Shown here one piece after another: positions 1-10,849 of a DNA stretch of 64,000 nucleotides (positions within the stretch are counted from its first letter, which is position 1; the number at the start of each line of letters is the position of its first letter). Location of the stretch: positions 1 through 64,000 of the forward strand of contig NZ_CP024636.1 in the NCBI RefSeq assembly GCF_009728735.1, written 5' to 3'. Made by a program: the position numbers and the translations under genes. The stretch comes from Pantoea phytobeneficialis (lineage in GTDB: Bacteria; Pseudomonadota; Gammaproteobacteria; Enterobacterales; Enterobacteriaceae). The notes under the pieces are model-generated. The model searched no databases and was not told the DNA's origin. It was given only the letters and a program-made list of their open reading frames with translations.

Positions 1-296
1 AACGCGGGCGTTCGCCCGGATGCTGGGGCTTGAGCCATGTACGACCGCAGTTCGTAGCCCGGAAAGCAATGGCATAGCAGAAAGCTTCGTGAAAACGATA
101 AAGCGGGATTACATCAGTGTGATGCCAAAACCGGACAGCCAGGTAGCGGTGATGAACCTGGCGGAGGCGTTCAGTCATTACAACGAACATCACCCGCACA
201 GCGCGCTGGGATATCGCTCGCCGCGGGAATATATACGCAGAAAGTTATCACAACCGTAAGAGAGAAAAGGCGTCTGGATATATAGGGTCAAATCCA
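1..296 (+). mobile_element. Right end of an IS2-like (IS3 family) insertion sequence
   Basis: The 3' part of the transposase gene is followed by a terminal inverted repeat whose outer end is at 296. Read on the minus strand from 296 it begins TGGATTTGACCCTATATATC, close to the right inverted repeat of IS2 as I remember it. The left end and most of the element lie outside the window, so completeness and target-site duplication cannot be judged. Confidence 0.85.
2..259 (+). CDS. IS2-like transposase OrfB (InsD type), C-terminal fragment
   Basis: This is the C-terminal 85 residues of an IS3-family DDE transposase, the rve integrase-core region that catalyses strand transfer. The stretch [19 protein letters not shown] holds the catalytic Glu region, and [14 protein letters not shown] is the typical IS3-family C-terminal motif. 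The reading frame is open to the left edge, so the real start lies outside the window. The stop is 37 nt inside the terminal repeat end, as expected for an intact element end. Similarity to IS2 InsD is very high from memory. Whether the whole transposase is functional cannot be told. Confidence 0.9.
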   Translation, partial: TRAFARMLGLEPCTTAVRSPESNGIAESFVKTIKRDYISVMPKPDSQVAVMNLAEAFSHYNEHHPHSALGYRSPREYIRRKLSQP

Positions 297-416
297 TCTT
301 GAACCTTGCATGGCAAATGACTTCGATTCACTGATCCATTTTATTGAAACCGATCATCGTACTCGGAGATACGAAAGAGGTCGCCAGCGTGCAAATTATT
401 TACGGAGAAACAGGAA

Positions 417-833
417 TTGATTCATATAAAACATCTCGCTTTTTTATCGATAGTCTACGGTATTTTCTCCAGCAACATGGCCTGGGCCGACGATTGTGAT
501 AACGCCGCAAATGATACTGAAGTTCATCAATGTCTGGAAAATAAGAAAGACAATGCGGAAAAAGTTCTTAATGCTGAGTACGCGAAAGCAAAAGATCGTA
601 TAAAGCAGGGGCTACGTGACTCACCTTCTGACACCGAGGCTTATCTGGACATTTTTGTCAAAGCGCAGCGTAGCTGGCTGGACTTAAGAAAGTATCAGTG
701 TGAGATGGAGGCTTTTGGTGCCGATAAATCCAAAAATCCATACCTTGATGCTATCAATGATTGCACCGTCAAAATGGATAATGAAAGAACACATATCCTG
801 ATGCAGATCCCTTATGATGGTCTGAGTGGTTAG
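417..833 (+). CDS. LprI-like (DUF1311) secreted protein
   Basis: A 138-residue protein with an N-terminal signal peptide (about residues 1-24, ending near AWA), so probably periplasmic. The mature part has the spaced Cys pattern and the W-x-x-[LY]R-x-x-x-C segment (SWLDLRKYQC, about residues 87-96) of the lysozyme-inhibitor LprI N-terminal domain family (DUF1311). Four Cys in the mature region suggest two disulfides. The chosen start is TTG at 417, which follows an ACGGAG ribosome site by about 9 nt and gives the full signal peptide. It stands alone between the IS element and pstS. Many DUF1311 proteins have no known role, so lysozyme inhibition is only possible. Confidence 0.65.
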   Translation: MIHIKHLAFLSIVYGIFSSNMAWADDCDNAANDTEVHQCLENKKDNAEKVLNAEYAKAKDRIKQGLRDSPSDTEAYLDIFVKAQRSWLDLRKYQCEMEAFGADKSKNPYLDAINDCTVKMDNERTHILMQIPYDGLSG

Positions 834-953
834 GCTAATGTGAAGCAAACGGGGCTGATGTGTGCCGACTCGACACATTAGCTCCGCCACAGAAAAACAA
901 TCTTAACAGCCTGTTATACAACGTCTCGTCGTCTTATACCGGAGTCGGTACCT

Positions 954-1004
954 TTGTCATAAAACTGTCATATTTCGTACATTTGACTGTCATCAAACTG
1001 TCCT
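954..1004 (+). promoter_or_regulatory. Pho-box array upstream of pstS (PhoB sites)
   Basis: Five 7-bp repeats start at 954, 965, 976, 987 and 998, an exact 11-bp period. They read TTGTCAT, CTGTCAT, a degenerate CGTACAT, CTGTCAT and CTGTCCT. This matches the PhoB consensus CTGTCAT with 4-bp AT-rich spacers. The array lies about 80 bp upstream of the pstS start, so phosphate-starvation activation by PhoB is expected. Confidence 0.9.
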
Positions 1005-1082
1005 ATTTTCCCTCCAGCAGCAATCAATGACTCTTACTAAAATGGCATAGAGCCTGATTTTTTTAACTCCCCTGGAGGGAAC

Positions 1083-2126
1083 ATGACACTGATGCGTAGC
1101 ACCGTAGCCCGAATCCTCGCCGCCACCTTCGCAGTAAGCGCGGTCTCTGCTTTTGCAGCAACCGATCTGACTGGCGCAGGCGGGACGTTCCCGGCACCGG
1201 TTTATGCCAAGTGGGCAGCAGAATACCAGCAAGCCACCGGTAGCAAAGTAAACTATCAGGGTATTGGTTCTTCGGGCGGCGTGAAGCAAATCATCGCCAA
1301 AACCGTCGATTTCGGTGCGTCAGATGCGCCGATGAAAGATGAAGATCTGCAAAAAAATGGCCTGTTCCAGTTCCCGACCGTGATCGGTGGTGTGGTTCTG
1401 GCGGTTAACATCCCTGGCGTGAAGTCTGGTCAGCTGACCCTCGACGGTAAAACCGTTGGTGACATTTACCTGGGCAATATCAAAAAGTGGAACGATCCGG
1501 CGATCACCAAACTGAACCCGGGCGTGAAACTGCCAGATACCAACATCAACGTGGTACGCCGCGCTGACGGTTCCGGTACCTCTTTCGTCTTCACCAGCTA
1601 CCTGTCTAAAGTGAACGAAGAGTGGAACAGCAAAATTGGTAAAGGCAACACCGTAAACTGGCCGACCGGTCTGGGCGGTAAAGGTAACGACGGCGTGGCG
1701 GCATTCGTCCAGCGTCTGCCGGGTTCAATCGGCTACGTCGAGTACGCGTATGCCAAGCAGAACAACCTGACTTACACCAAGTTGCACGATGCTGATGGCA
1801 AAGCTGTGGCACCGAGCGAAACCAGCTTTGCTAACGCGGCCAAAGGCGCGAACTGGAGCGAATCTTTTGCCCAGGACCTGACTTTCCAGAAAGGCAACGA
1901 TGCATGGCCGATCACTTCCACCACCTTCATCCTGGTTTATAAAGATCAGGCTAATGCAGAGAAAGGTAGCGAAGTGCTGAAGTTCTTCGACTGGGCTTAC
2001 AAAAATGGTGGAAAAACGGCGACCAGCCTGGATTACGCAGCTCTGCCAGAAAGCGTGACCACGCAGATTCGTGATGCCTGGAAAGCCAACATCAAAGATT
2101 CTTCCGGCAAAGCGCTGTACAAGTAA
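1083..2126 (+). CDS. pstS: Phosphate ABC transporter substrate-binding protein PstS
   Basis: Periplasmic high-affinity phosphate-binding protein that delivers Pi to the PstCAB importer. It has 347 residues (346 in E. coli). The signal peptide covers about residues 1-25 (cleavage after AFA). Phosphate-binding loops are visible as [34 protein letters not shown] and [12 protein letters not shown]. The ATG at 1083 follows a CTGGAGGG ribosome site; a second Met at residue 4 is possible. It is the first gene of pstSCAB-phoU, behind a Pho-box array, and is separated from pstC by a stable hairpin likely to favour pstS expression. Confidence 0.98.
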   Translation: MTLMRSTVARILAATFAVSAVSAFAATDLTGAGGTFPAPVYAKWAAEYQQATGSKVNYQGIGSSGGVKQIIAKTVDFGASDAPMKDEDLQKNGLFQFPTVIGGVVLAVNIPGVKSGQLTLDGKTVGDIYLGNIKKWNDPAITKLNPGVKLPDTNINVVRRADGSGTSFVFTSYLSKVNEEWNSKIGKGNTVNWPTGLGGKGNDGVAAFVQRLPGSIGYVEYAYAKQNNLTYTKLHDADGKAVAPSETSFANAAKGANWSESFAQDLTFQKGNDAWPITSTTFILVYKDQANAEKGSEVLKFFDWAYKNGGKTATSLDYAALPESVTTQIRDAWKANIKDSSGKALYK

Positions 2127-2136
2127 GTGAATGACC

Positions 2137-2158
2137 TGGCCAGCCGACAGGCTGGCCA
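2137..2158 (+). other. Intercistronic hairpin pstS-pstC
   Basis: TGGCCAGCC and GGCTGGCCA form a 9-bp perfect stem with a GACA loop, 10 nt after the pstS stop and without a following T-run. Such a structure can protect the pstS mRNA or attenuate read-through, giving more binding protein than permease. Confidence 0.7.
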
Positions 2159-2164
2159 CCCTGA

Positions 2165-4853
<2,689 letters not shown>

Positions 4854-4869
4854 TTTGACGGAGACGCAC

Positions 4870-5604
4870 ATGGATAATTTAAATCTGAACAAACATATCT
4901 CCGGTCAGTTCAACGCTGAGCTGGAACACATTCGCACTCAGGTGATGATCATGGGTGGCATGGTGGAGCAGCAGCTTACCGACGCCATTACCGCGATGCA
5001 TAACCAGGATGGCGATCTGGCGCAGCGAGTCATCGACGGCGACCAGAAGGTCAACATGATGGAAGTGGAGATTGATGAAGCCTGCGTGCGCATCATCGCC
5101 AAACGCCAGCCTACCGCCAGCGATTTACGTCTGGTGATGGCGATCATCAAGACCATCTCTGAGCTGGAACGTATTGGGGACGTGGCGGAAAAAATCAGCC
5201 GCACCGCGCTGGAGAAATTTAGCCAGCAACATCTGCCGCTGCTGGTGAGCCTGGAATCACTCGGTCACCATACCGTACAGATGCTGCATGACGTGCTGGA
5301 TGCTTTTGCGCGCATGGATCTCAACGCGGCGATCGATATCTACCGTGAAGACAAGAAGGTGGATAAAGAGTACGAGGGTATTGTGCGTCAGTTAATGACC
5401 TACATGATGGAAGACCCGCGTACCATCCCCAGCGTACTGACTGCGCTGTTCTGTGCCCGTGCCATTGAGCGTATCGGTGACCGCTGCCAGAACATCTGTG
5501 AGATCATCTTCTATTTTGTGAAGGGCCAGGATTTCCGTCATGTTGGCGGCGACAAGCTGGATGAATTGTTGTCCGGCGACGATGGCAGCAACAAACCTTC
5601 CTGA
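4870..5604 (+). CDS. phoU: Phosphate signalling protein PhoU
   Basis: Negative regulator linking the Pst transporter to the PhoR/PhoB two-component system; it acts at the inner face of the membrane. The 244 residues form two three-helix PhoU repeats. Acidic metal-binding motifs are visible as [17 protein letters not shown] and [14 protein letters not shown] in repeat one and [17 protein letters not shown] in repeat two. The ATG at 4870 is preceded by ACGGAGAC, and the protein then begins [14 protein letters not shown] like its relatives; a longer in-frame extension into pstB is not used. It is the last gene of the pst operon. Confidence 0.97.
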   Translation: MDNLNLNKHISGQFNAELEHIRTQVMIMGGMVEQQLTDAITAMHNQDGDLAQRVIDGDQKVNMMEVEIDEACVRIIAKRQPTASDLRLVMAIIKTISELERIGDVAEKISRTALEKFSQQHLPLLVSLESLGHHTVQMLHDVLDAFARMDLNAAIDIYREDKKVDKEYEGIVRQLMTYMMEDPRTIPSVLTALFCARAIERIGDRCQNICEIIFYFVKGQDFRHVGGDKLDELLSGDDGSNKPS

Positions 5605-5711
5605 TAACCCCGTGGCTGCTGGTTTTACTGGCAGCCATCTCCATTTCTGATTGGTCTCAAGTCTTTCCGCTCTTTATACTTGGCGCACTTTTTACTGCAA
5701 GGTGCTGCTGC

Positions 5712-6950
5712 ATGTCCCTCTCCCCACACAAGAAACAGAGCGTAACCCCGGCAAAAGCGATGTTGGCCGCCGTCAGTGGCTATGCGATGGATGGCTTCGA
5801 TCTGCTGATCCTCGGCTTTATGTTACCGGCAATCAGCGTCTCGCTGGCGCTCGATCCTTCTCAGGCCGGTTCGCTGGTCACCTGGACGCTGATTGGTGCC
5901 GTGGTCGGCGGAATTGTTTTTGGTCATCTGAGCGACCGCTTTGGCCGTATCCGCATTCTCACCGTCACCATTCTCATGTTCTCAATATTCACCGGATTGT
6001 GTGCGGTGGCACAGGGATATTGGGATCTGCTGGCGTATCGTACCTTTGCCGGAATGGGGCTGGGGGGAGAATTCGGTATCGGCATGGCGCTGATTGCTGA
6101 AGCCTGGCCGCAGGAGAAGCGTAACCGTGCTTCAGCGTGGGTCGGTATCGGCTGGCAACTGGGGGTGTTGCTGGCGGCTTTTATCACGCCGCCACTGCTG
6201 AGCGTGATTGGCTGGCGCGGAATGTTCCTGGTGGGCCTGCTGCCTGCGTTGGTTTCGTTTGTGATTCGGCGCAGCATGGGCGAGCCGGAAGGCTTTACCC
6301 GACATGTGGCCAAAACGCCGCAATTGTCGTTTGCGGCGCGTATTCGATTGTTGTTTAGCGATCGCGCCACCAGCAAAGCCAGTCTGGGGATTTTCATTCT
6401 TTGCTCGGTGCAGAACTTTGGTTACTACGGACTGATGATCTGGATGCCGAGTTATCTCTCCTCCAGCTTCGGTTTCAGCCTGACCAAATCCGGCCTGTGG
6501 ACCGCCGTCACTGTCGTGGGCATGACTTTTGGCATCTGGCTGTTCGGTGTACTGGCGGATCGCTTCGCACGTTGGAAAATTTTCCTGCTATATCAATTCG
6601 GTGCGGTCGTGATGGTGGTCATTTACGCTCAGCTACGTGATCCCACCGTGATGCTGTTTACCGGGGCGCTGATGGGGATGTTTGTGAATGGCATGATTGG
6701 CGGTTATGGCGCGCTGATTTCCGATACCTTTCCAACCCAGGCGCGTGCTACGGCGCAGAACGTTTTGTTTAACCTCGGACGTGGTGTAGGGGGTTTTGGT
6801 CCGCTGGTTATTGGCTTACTGGCAACGAAAATTTCATTCGCGGCAGCGATTACCCTGCTGGCGCTGATTTATCTGCTGGATATCGTCGCGACGCTGTTTT
6901 TATTGCCGAAGAAGCAGGGCAATGAGGATTCACTCGGCGCGATAGGCTGA
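5712..6950 (+). CDS. MFS transporter, aromatic acid/H+ symporter-like
   Basis: A 412-residue inner-membrane protein with about 12 hydrophobic helices and major-facilitator signatures: GYAMDGFDLLILGF in helix 1 and the loop 2-3 motif GHLSDRFGRIRIL. The DGFD motif in helix 1 and the G-x-G-GEFGIGMALIAE segment are typical of the AAHS (aromatic acid:H+ symporter) and related organic-acid carriers. Substrate is unknown. It is a single gene between phoU and yieH, where E. coli carries the bgl region, so it is a lineage-specific insertion. A two-arm palindromic repeat starts 2 nt after the stop. Confidence 0.8.
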   Translation: MSLSPHKKQSVTPAKAMLAAVSGYAMDGFDLLILGFMLPAISVSLALDPSQAGSLVTWTLIGAVVGGIVFGHLSDRFGRIRILTVTILMFSIFTGLCAVAQGYWDLLAYRTFAGMGLGGEFGIGMALIAEAWPQEKRNRASAWVGIGWQLGVLLAAFITPPLLSVIGWRGMFLVGLLPALVSFVIRRSMGEPEGFTRHVAKTPQLSFAARIRLLFSDRATSKASLGIFILCSVQNFGYYGLMIWMPSYLSSSFGFSLTKSGLWTAVTVVGMTFGIWLFGVLADRFARWKIFLLYQFGAVVMVVIYAQLRDPTVMLFTGALMGMFVNGMIGGYGALISDTFPTQARATAQNVLFNLGRGVGGFGPLVIGLLATKISFAAAITLLALIYLLDIVATLFLLPKKQGNEDSLGAIG

Positions 6951-6952
6951 GC

Positions 6953-7024
6953 GTAGCGGCGCGATTTATCACGCAAGATCTTGCGTGCTGCGGGAAAACC
7001 CCGCGCGATGAATCGCGCCGCTAC
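6953..7024. repeat. Dispersed palindromic repeat, two-arm form (72 bp)
   Basis: Begins GTAGCGGCGCGATTTATC and ends GCGCGATGAATCGCGCCGCTAC, so the two arms are inverted copies around a short central hairpin (GCAAGATCTTGC). It lies between two convergent genes. The same family occurs at several other sites in this window. Confidence 0.85.
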
Positions 7025-7040
7025 GGGACCCTGTGGACAG

Positions 7041-7700
7041 TTACACCAACGCCCAACCGCGCGCACGCCACAAGTCGGGTAGCTGCGTCATATCATCAAA
7101 TCGGGTCACCAGCGGGTGATCCAGTTCCGGGTTATGCGCATCGGCGCAGTAATAAAACACCGGAATGCCCGCGGCGATCCCTGCGCGGGCACCGGCCTCG
7201 GAGTCATCCACCAGAATGCACTTCTCAATCGGTACCTGCATTTGTTCTGCGGCGTGATACATCAACTCCGGGTCCGGCTTCCAGTGGTTGATGTCATAAC
7301 CGCTGTAAAGATGTGCTGCAAAGTACGGCAACATGCCGGTCAGCCCCAATGAATGTTGCATCTTTTTCACCGTACCATTTGAGACGACGCACATCGGGAC
7401 TTTGACTTGTTCCACCAGCGCTTTCGCTCCGGCAATGGGCTTCAGTTCTAAATCGAATAAGCGTGCTACCTCGGCGCGGTACGCCGTTTCCACCTCATCC
7501 ATCGGCAATTCAGTCTGATGTTCCGCAGAAACATCACGGATGATGTCGTAGAGTTTTACCCCTTTGTATTTTTCAAACATCTCCTGTAGTGAGAGTTCAA
7601 TACCGTAGCGGGCAAAGGTGTTGACGTAGGATTGTGTACAGATCACCTCACTGTCGACCAGCGTGCCATCACAATCAAAAAAAACACATTCAACTGACAT
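7041..7700 (-). CDS. yieH: 6-phosphogluconate phosphatase YieH (HAD superfamily)
   Basis: Cytoplasmic HAD-family sugar phosphatase of 219 residues. Motif I FFDCDGTLVDSE carries nucleophile Asp9 and acid/base Asp11. Motif II is the Ser in VVSNGT, motif III is the Lys in HWKPDP, and motif IV is VDDSEAGARAG. Close similarity to E. coli YieH runs through the whole length (EVARLFD, MCVVSNG, GYDI-WKPDP, DLWRARGW). E. coli YieH dephosphorylates 6-phosphogluconate. It is divergent from adeP, as in E. coli. The start ATG ends at 7700. Confidence 0.93.
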   Translation of the reverse strand: MSVECVFFDCDGTLVDSEVICTQSYVNTFARYGIELSLQEMFEKYKGVKLYDIIRDVSAEHQTELPMDEVETAYRAEVARLFDLELKPIAGAKALVEQVKVPMCVVSNGTVKKMQHSLGLTGMLPYFAAHLYSGYDINHWKPDPELMYHAAEQMQVPIEKCILVDDSEAGARAGIAAGIPVFYYCADAHNPELDHPLVTRFDDMTQLPDLWRARGWALV

Positions 7701-7756
7701 CAGACATCATCCTTTTGCTAAACAAGAAGCTGTCACTCTAACGCACTGTGCGCACC

Positions 7757-7772
7757 GAGCAAACGCTTGCGA
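7757..7772 (+). promoter_or_regulatory. Candidate PurR operator upstream of adeP
   Basis: The 16-mer GAGCAAACGCTTGCGA matches 12 of 16 positions of the PurR consensus ACGCAAACGTTTGCGT, including the central CAAACG-TTG core. It lies 67 bp before the adeP start in the yieH/adeP gap. Purine-dependent repression of a purine permease is consistent with PurR biology in E. coli. Confidence 0.65.
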
Positions 7773-7839
7773 AAAATCAGTGTGCTGGTCAGTCAAAATC
7801 TATAGGATACGCGCGTTAAATTTTTCAGCGGAATAAGCT

Positions 7840-9153
7840 ATGAACAAGCAGGGTCTGTTGCAACGCGTCTTTAAGTTGCAGGAACACGGCACCACCGTGC
7901 GTACAGAAGTGATCGCCGGTTTCACCACCTTTCTGACGATGGTTTACATCGTTTTCGTCAACCCGCAGATTCTGGGTGCCGCTGGCATGGACACCCAGGC
8001 GGTGTTTGTCACCACCTGCCTGATCGCGGCATTCGGCAGCATCCTGATGGGGCTGGTGGCGAATCTGCCGGTGGCGCTGGCACCCGCAATGGGACTGAAT
8101 GCCTTCTTTGCTTTTGTGGTCGTCGGTGCAATGGGGTATTCGTGGCAGATCGGGATGGGCGCGATCTTCTGGGGGGCGCTGGGATTGTTGATCCTCACGC
8201 TGCTGCGCGTGCGTTACTGGATGATCGCCAATATCCCGCTGAGTCTGCGTGTTGGCATCACCGCGGGCATCGGGCTTTTTATCGCCATGATGGGACTGAA
8301 AAATGCCGGCATTATCGTGTCAAATGCCGACACCCTGGTGACGGTGGGCAACCTGACCTCACATAGCGTACTTCTGGGGGCACTTGGCTTCTTTATTATC
8401 GCTATTCTCGCCTCTCGCAACATTCATGCGGCGGTACTGGTATCGATTGTGGTGACCACGGCGATTGGCTTGCTGCTTGGCGATGTGAAGTTCACCGGCA
8501 TTTTCGCGACACCACCATCCGTGGGCGCTGTCGTTGGGCAAGTTGATCTCAAAGGTGCGCTTAATATCGGTATGGCCGGGGTGATTTTCTCCTTTATGCT
8601 GGTCAACCTGTTCGATTCCTCCGGCACGCTGATCGGTGTGACCGACAAAGCGGGACTGACCAATGAAAAAGGCACCTTCCCGCGTATGCAGCAGGCGCTG
8701 TTTGTCGATAGCGTCAGCTCGGTGGCGGGTTCGCTGATCGGCACCTCTTCCGTCACTGCTTATATCGAAAGTTCTTCTGGCGTAGCGATTGGCGGGCGCA
8801 CCGGGTTGATGGCGGTGATCACCGGCATTCTGTTCCTGCTGGTGATGTTCCTGTCGCCGCTGGCGGCGATGGTGCCGTCCTACGCGGCAGCGGGGGCGTT
8901 AATCTACGTCGGTGTATTGATGACGGCATCGCTGTCGCGGGTGCGTTGGGATGATCTCACTGAAGCGGTTCCGGCGTTTGTCACTGCGGTAATGATGCCG
9001 TTCAGTTTCTCCATCACGGAAGGTATTGCGCTGGGCTTTATTGCTTATTGCGTAATGAAACTGGGGACTGGCCGTTGGCGTGAAATCAGTCCGTGCGTAG
9101 TGGTGGTCGCGCTGCTGTTTGTGCTGAAAATCGCCTTTATTGATGCCCACTAA
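7840..9153 (+). CDS. adeP: Adenine/purine permease AdeP (NCS2 family, formerly YieG)
   Basis: Inner-membrane proton-coupled purine importer of the AzgA-like NCS2 branch, 437 residues (about 445 in E. coli) with about 12-14 hydrophobic segments. Characteristic motifs are VALAPAMGLNAFFAF near residue 80, MLVNLFDSSGTLIGVTDKAGL and GTSSVTAYIESSSGVAIGGRTGL, which form the substrate site. The start is preceded by AATAAGC, a weak ribosome site. It is divergent from yieH, has a PurR-like operator upstream, and ends in a strong hairpin shared with the convergent yieE. Confidence 0.93.
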   Translation: MNKQGLLQRVFKLQEHGTTVRTEVIAGFTTFLTMVYIVFVNPQILGAAGMDTQAVFVTTCLIAAFGSILMGLVANLPVALAPAMGLNAFFAFVVVGAMGYSWQIGMGAIFWGALGLLILTLLRVRYWMIANIPLSLRVGITAGIGLFIAMMGLKNAGIIVSNADTLVTVGNLTSHSVLLGALGFFIIAILASRNIHAAVLVSIVVTTAIGLLLGDVKFTGIFATPPSVGAVVGQVDLKGALNIGMAGVIFSFMLVNLFDSSGTLIGVTDKAGLTNEKGTFPRMQQALFVDSVSSVAGSLIGTSSVTAYIESSSGVAIGGRTGLMAVITGILFLLVMFLSPLAAMVPSYAAAGALIYVGVLMTASLSRVRWDDLTEAVPAFVTAVMMPFSFSITEGIALGFIAYCVMKLGTGRWREISPCVVVVALLFVLKIAFIDAH

Positions 9154-9159
9154 CACGTT

Positions 9160-9184
9160 ACAGGCCGCATAAGCGGCCTGTTTT
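9160..9184. terminator. Bidirectional terminator between adeP and yieE
   Basis: CAGGCCGC and GCGGCCTG form an 8-bp GC-rich stem with a 4-nt loop, followed by TTTT on the plus strand. It lies between the convergent adeP and yieE stops. Confidence 0.85.
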
Positions 9185-9185
9185 G

Positions 9186-9944
9186 TCACAGATGTCCCAT
9201 TTCCTGGGGAGTGGTGCGTTCGCTCGGCAGGCTGGTCAGGCGTAGCGTGCGTGGTCCGATATTTGGTTTACTTATCTCCACGTCGCGCAACGGCATCCAT
9301 TGATGGTTGGCATCAATTTCCCACAGCCGGAGCCGTTCGGTGCCGGGGGAGAGCGCACAGGACCAGACCAGCGTCGGTTCGGCATCGCACACCGCCTGAA
9401 TATCAGGAAATATACTGGAGCGCAGGCGTCCCGCGGCTGGATGTAGTCGCAGCGAATCGATACCGCTTTCGGCTTCTCCGGTGAGTTTGAGGATGCTTTG
9501 GCGCAGGGTCCAGATTTGCGTTACCGCTTCCATAAAATCCTGCTGCGCATTAATCCAGGCTTTCTCTCCGGAAGAGAGATCCTGCGTTAATGTATCCTGA
9601 GTCTGGCGGCTATGGGCGCGTACAATCTCCATATCCAGCCCGGCACGCCCGCCTTCTTCGGCCAGCAGCACACCCACCATATTCCCGGCGTAGGCAATGC
9701 TGAAATCAGGCAGGGCAGAATCGGCAAAACAAGGGCGCCCACTGCTGGTGGTCACAAGCGGTGGTAATTCATTGATACCATAGACGCGTAACATTAGCTG
9801 CGCCAACAGCCCACGCGCGGCGAGAAAGCGTCCCCGACGCTTGTCGGGCAGGCGCTGTGCGCTATTGATCACATCCTGTGGGACCCGCATTGTCTCAGAG
9901 GAGAGGGGCGGGTTACCCGTCCAACGAACAAAATGACTAGCCAT
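9186..9944 (-). CDS. yieE: Phosphopantetheinyl-transferase-like protein YieE
   Basis: A 252-residue member of the Sfp/HetI-type 4'-phosphopantetheinyl transferase superfamily, which transfers the CoA arm to carrier-protein Ser. Visible are SGRPCFADSALPDFSIAYAGN and the Mg-binding GLDME (102-106). The third motif, normally W-x-x-KE-A/S-x-x-K, reads WTLRQSILK (145-153) with Gln in place of the catalytic Glu. As I recall the E. coli YieE sequence, it also lacks this Glu, so this is a family trait rather than damage. Close similarity to E. coli YieE spans the protein. Carrier-protein partner unknown; activity uncertain. Confidence 0.85.
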   Translation of the reverse strand: MASHFVRWTGNPPLSSETMRVPQDVINSAQRLPDKRRGRFLAARGLLAQLMLRVYGINELPPLVTTSSGRPCFADSALPDFSIAYAGNMVGVLLAEEGGRAGLDMEIVRAHSRQTQDTLTQDLSSGEKAWINAQQDFMEAVTQIWTLRQSILKLTGEAESGIDSLRLHPAAGRLRSSIFPDIQAVCDAEPTLVWSCALSPGTERLRLWEIDANHQWMPLRDVEISKPNIGPRTLRLTSLPSERTTPQEMGHL

Positions 9945-10248
9945 CTGTCGCTCCGTGAAAATGGTCGGATAATCATCAGGTCTATTGTAAGAATTTTCTC
10001 ATGGCTTTGCATCCGGCATTACATGGAATACCTGAATTTCAGATAACGCCGAAGGTCATGACAATGCGCTGACGCCGCATCAGCCGCTGTTTCATGGTAG
10101 TAGTTTGCTGATAAATGCCTGAATGGATGCTGAATAGCCTGATGTGGTGTAGGATTTGGGCGGTAAAAAAAAGCTGGCTGATGAGAAAATTATGATCGCT
10201 AAATTTCAGCCGCGCTTCATCGCAGAATAACGCACGTCGGAGTTTTTT
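9945..10248. other. Intergenic region yieE / flavin reductase
   Basis: About 300 bp between divergent genes. No coding region, RNA gene or strong operator is recognisable. It should hold both promoters. Confidence 0.5.
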
Positions 10249-10758
10249 ATGTCAGTTACTTCATCACACCAGGAATCAATTTCTCTGGATGACTTTCGTC
10301 ATGGTATGCGCCGTCTGGCTTCAGGTGTCTCGCTGGTTACCACGCAACACGCGGGTGAAAAATATGGCCTGATTGCCTCCTCAGTCAGTTCACTGGCAGC
10401 GGAACCGCCGAGCTTGCTGGTATGTGTCAATCAAAGTGCCACCAGCCACGCCTATTTTTTGCAGGCGGGCCATTTCGCCGTCAACGTACTGCGTGAGCAA
10501 CATGCGGATTTGTGTGCTCAGTTCAGTCAGTCATCACGCCGTGAGGAACGTTTCCAGACCGGCAACTGGCAGACGATCACCACAGGCGCGCCAGTGCTGG
10601 CTGATGCCCTGGTGAGTTTTGATTGTCAGTTGGAAAAAGTGGTGGAATGGCATACCCACAGCGTGCTGCTGGCACGGATTGTCGGTATCAATCTGGCCGG
10701 GGAAGCTGCCGAGCCTATGGTCTACTTCAACAGTGGTTTTCATTCGCTGGGTCTGTAG
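10249..10758 (+). CDS. Flavin reductase (RutF/HpaC-like)
   Basis: A 169-residue FMN-binding split-barrel flavin reductase, the small component that supplies reduced FMN to a partner monooxygenase. Family motifs include FRHGMRRLASGVSLVTT, SSVSSLAAEPPSLLVCVN, FAVNVL and the TGAPVLADALVSFDCQLEKVV segment, which resembles RutF in particular. The start has a modest ribosome site (CGGAG, 10236-10240). No oxygenase partner is adjacent. It is convergent with a RutE-like gene. The TAG stop lies inside a dispersed repeat. Confidence 0.85.
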   Translation: MSVTSSHQESISLDDFRHGMRRLASGVSLVTTQHAGEKYGLIASSVSSLAAEPPSLLVCVNQSATSHAYFLQAGHFAVNVLREQHADLCAQFSQSSRREERFQTGNWQTITTGAPVLADALVSFDCQLEKVVEWHTHSVLLARIVGINLAGEAAEPMVYFNSGFHSLGL

Positions 10759-10830
10759 CGCCGCGATTTATCGCGCTAATCAGGCCGCCTCTGCAATTCT
10801 GAAAAACAGCGCGAAAAATCGCGCTGTTAC
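10755..10830. repeat. Dispersed palindromic repeat, two-arm form (76 bp)
   Basis: Left arm GTAGCGCCGCGATTTATCGC, right arm GCGCGAAAAATCGCGCTGTTAC, in a convergent gene pair. The left arm supplies the TAG stop codon (10756-10758) of the flavin reductase gene. Confidence 0.8.
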
Positions 10831-10849
10831 GCATTCATTCAAGCGTTGT

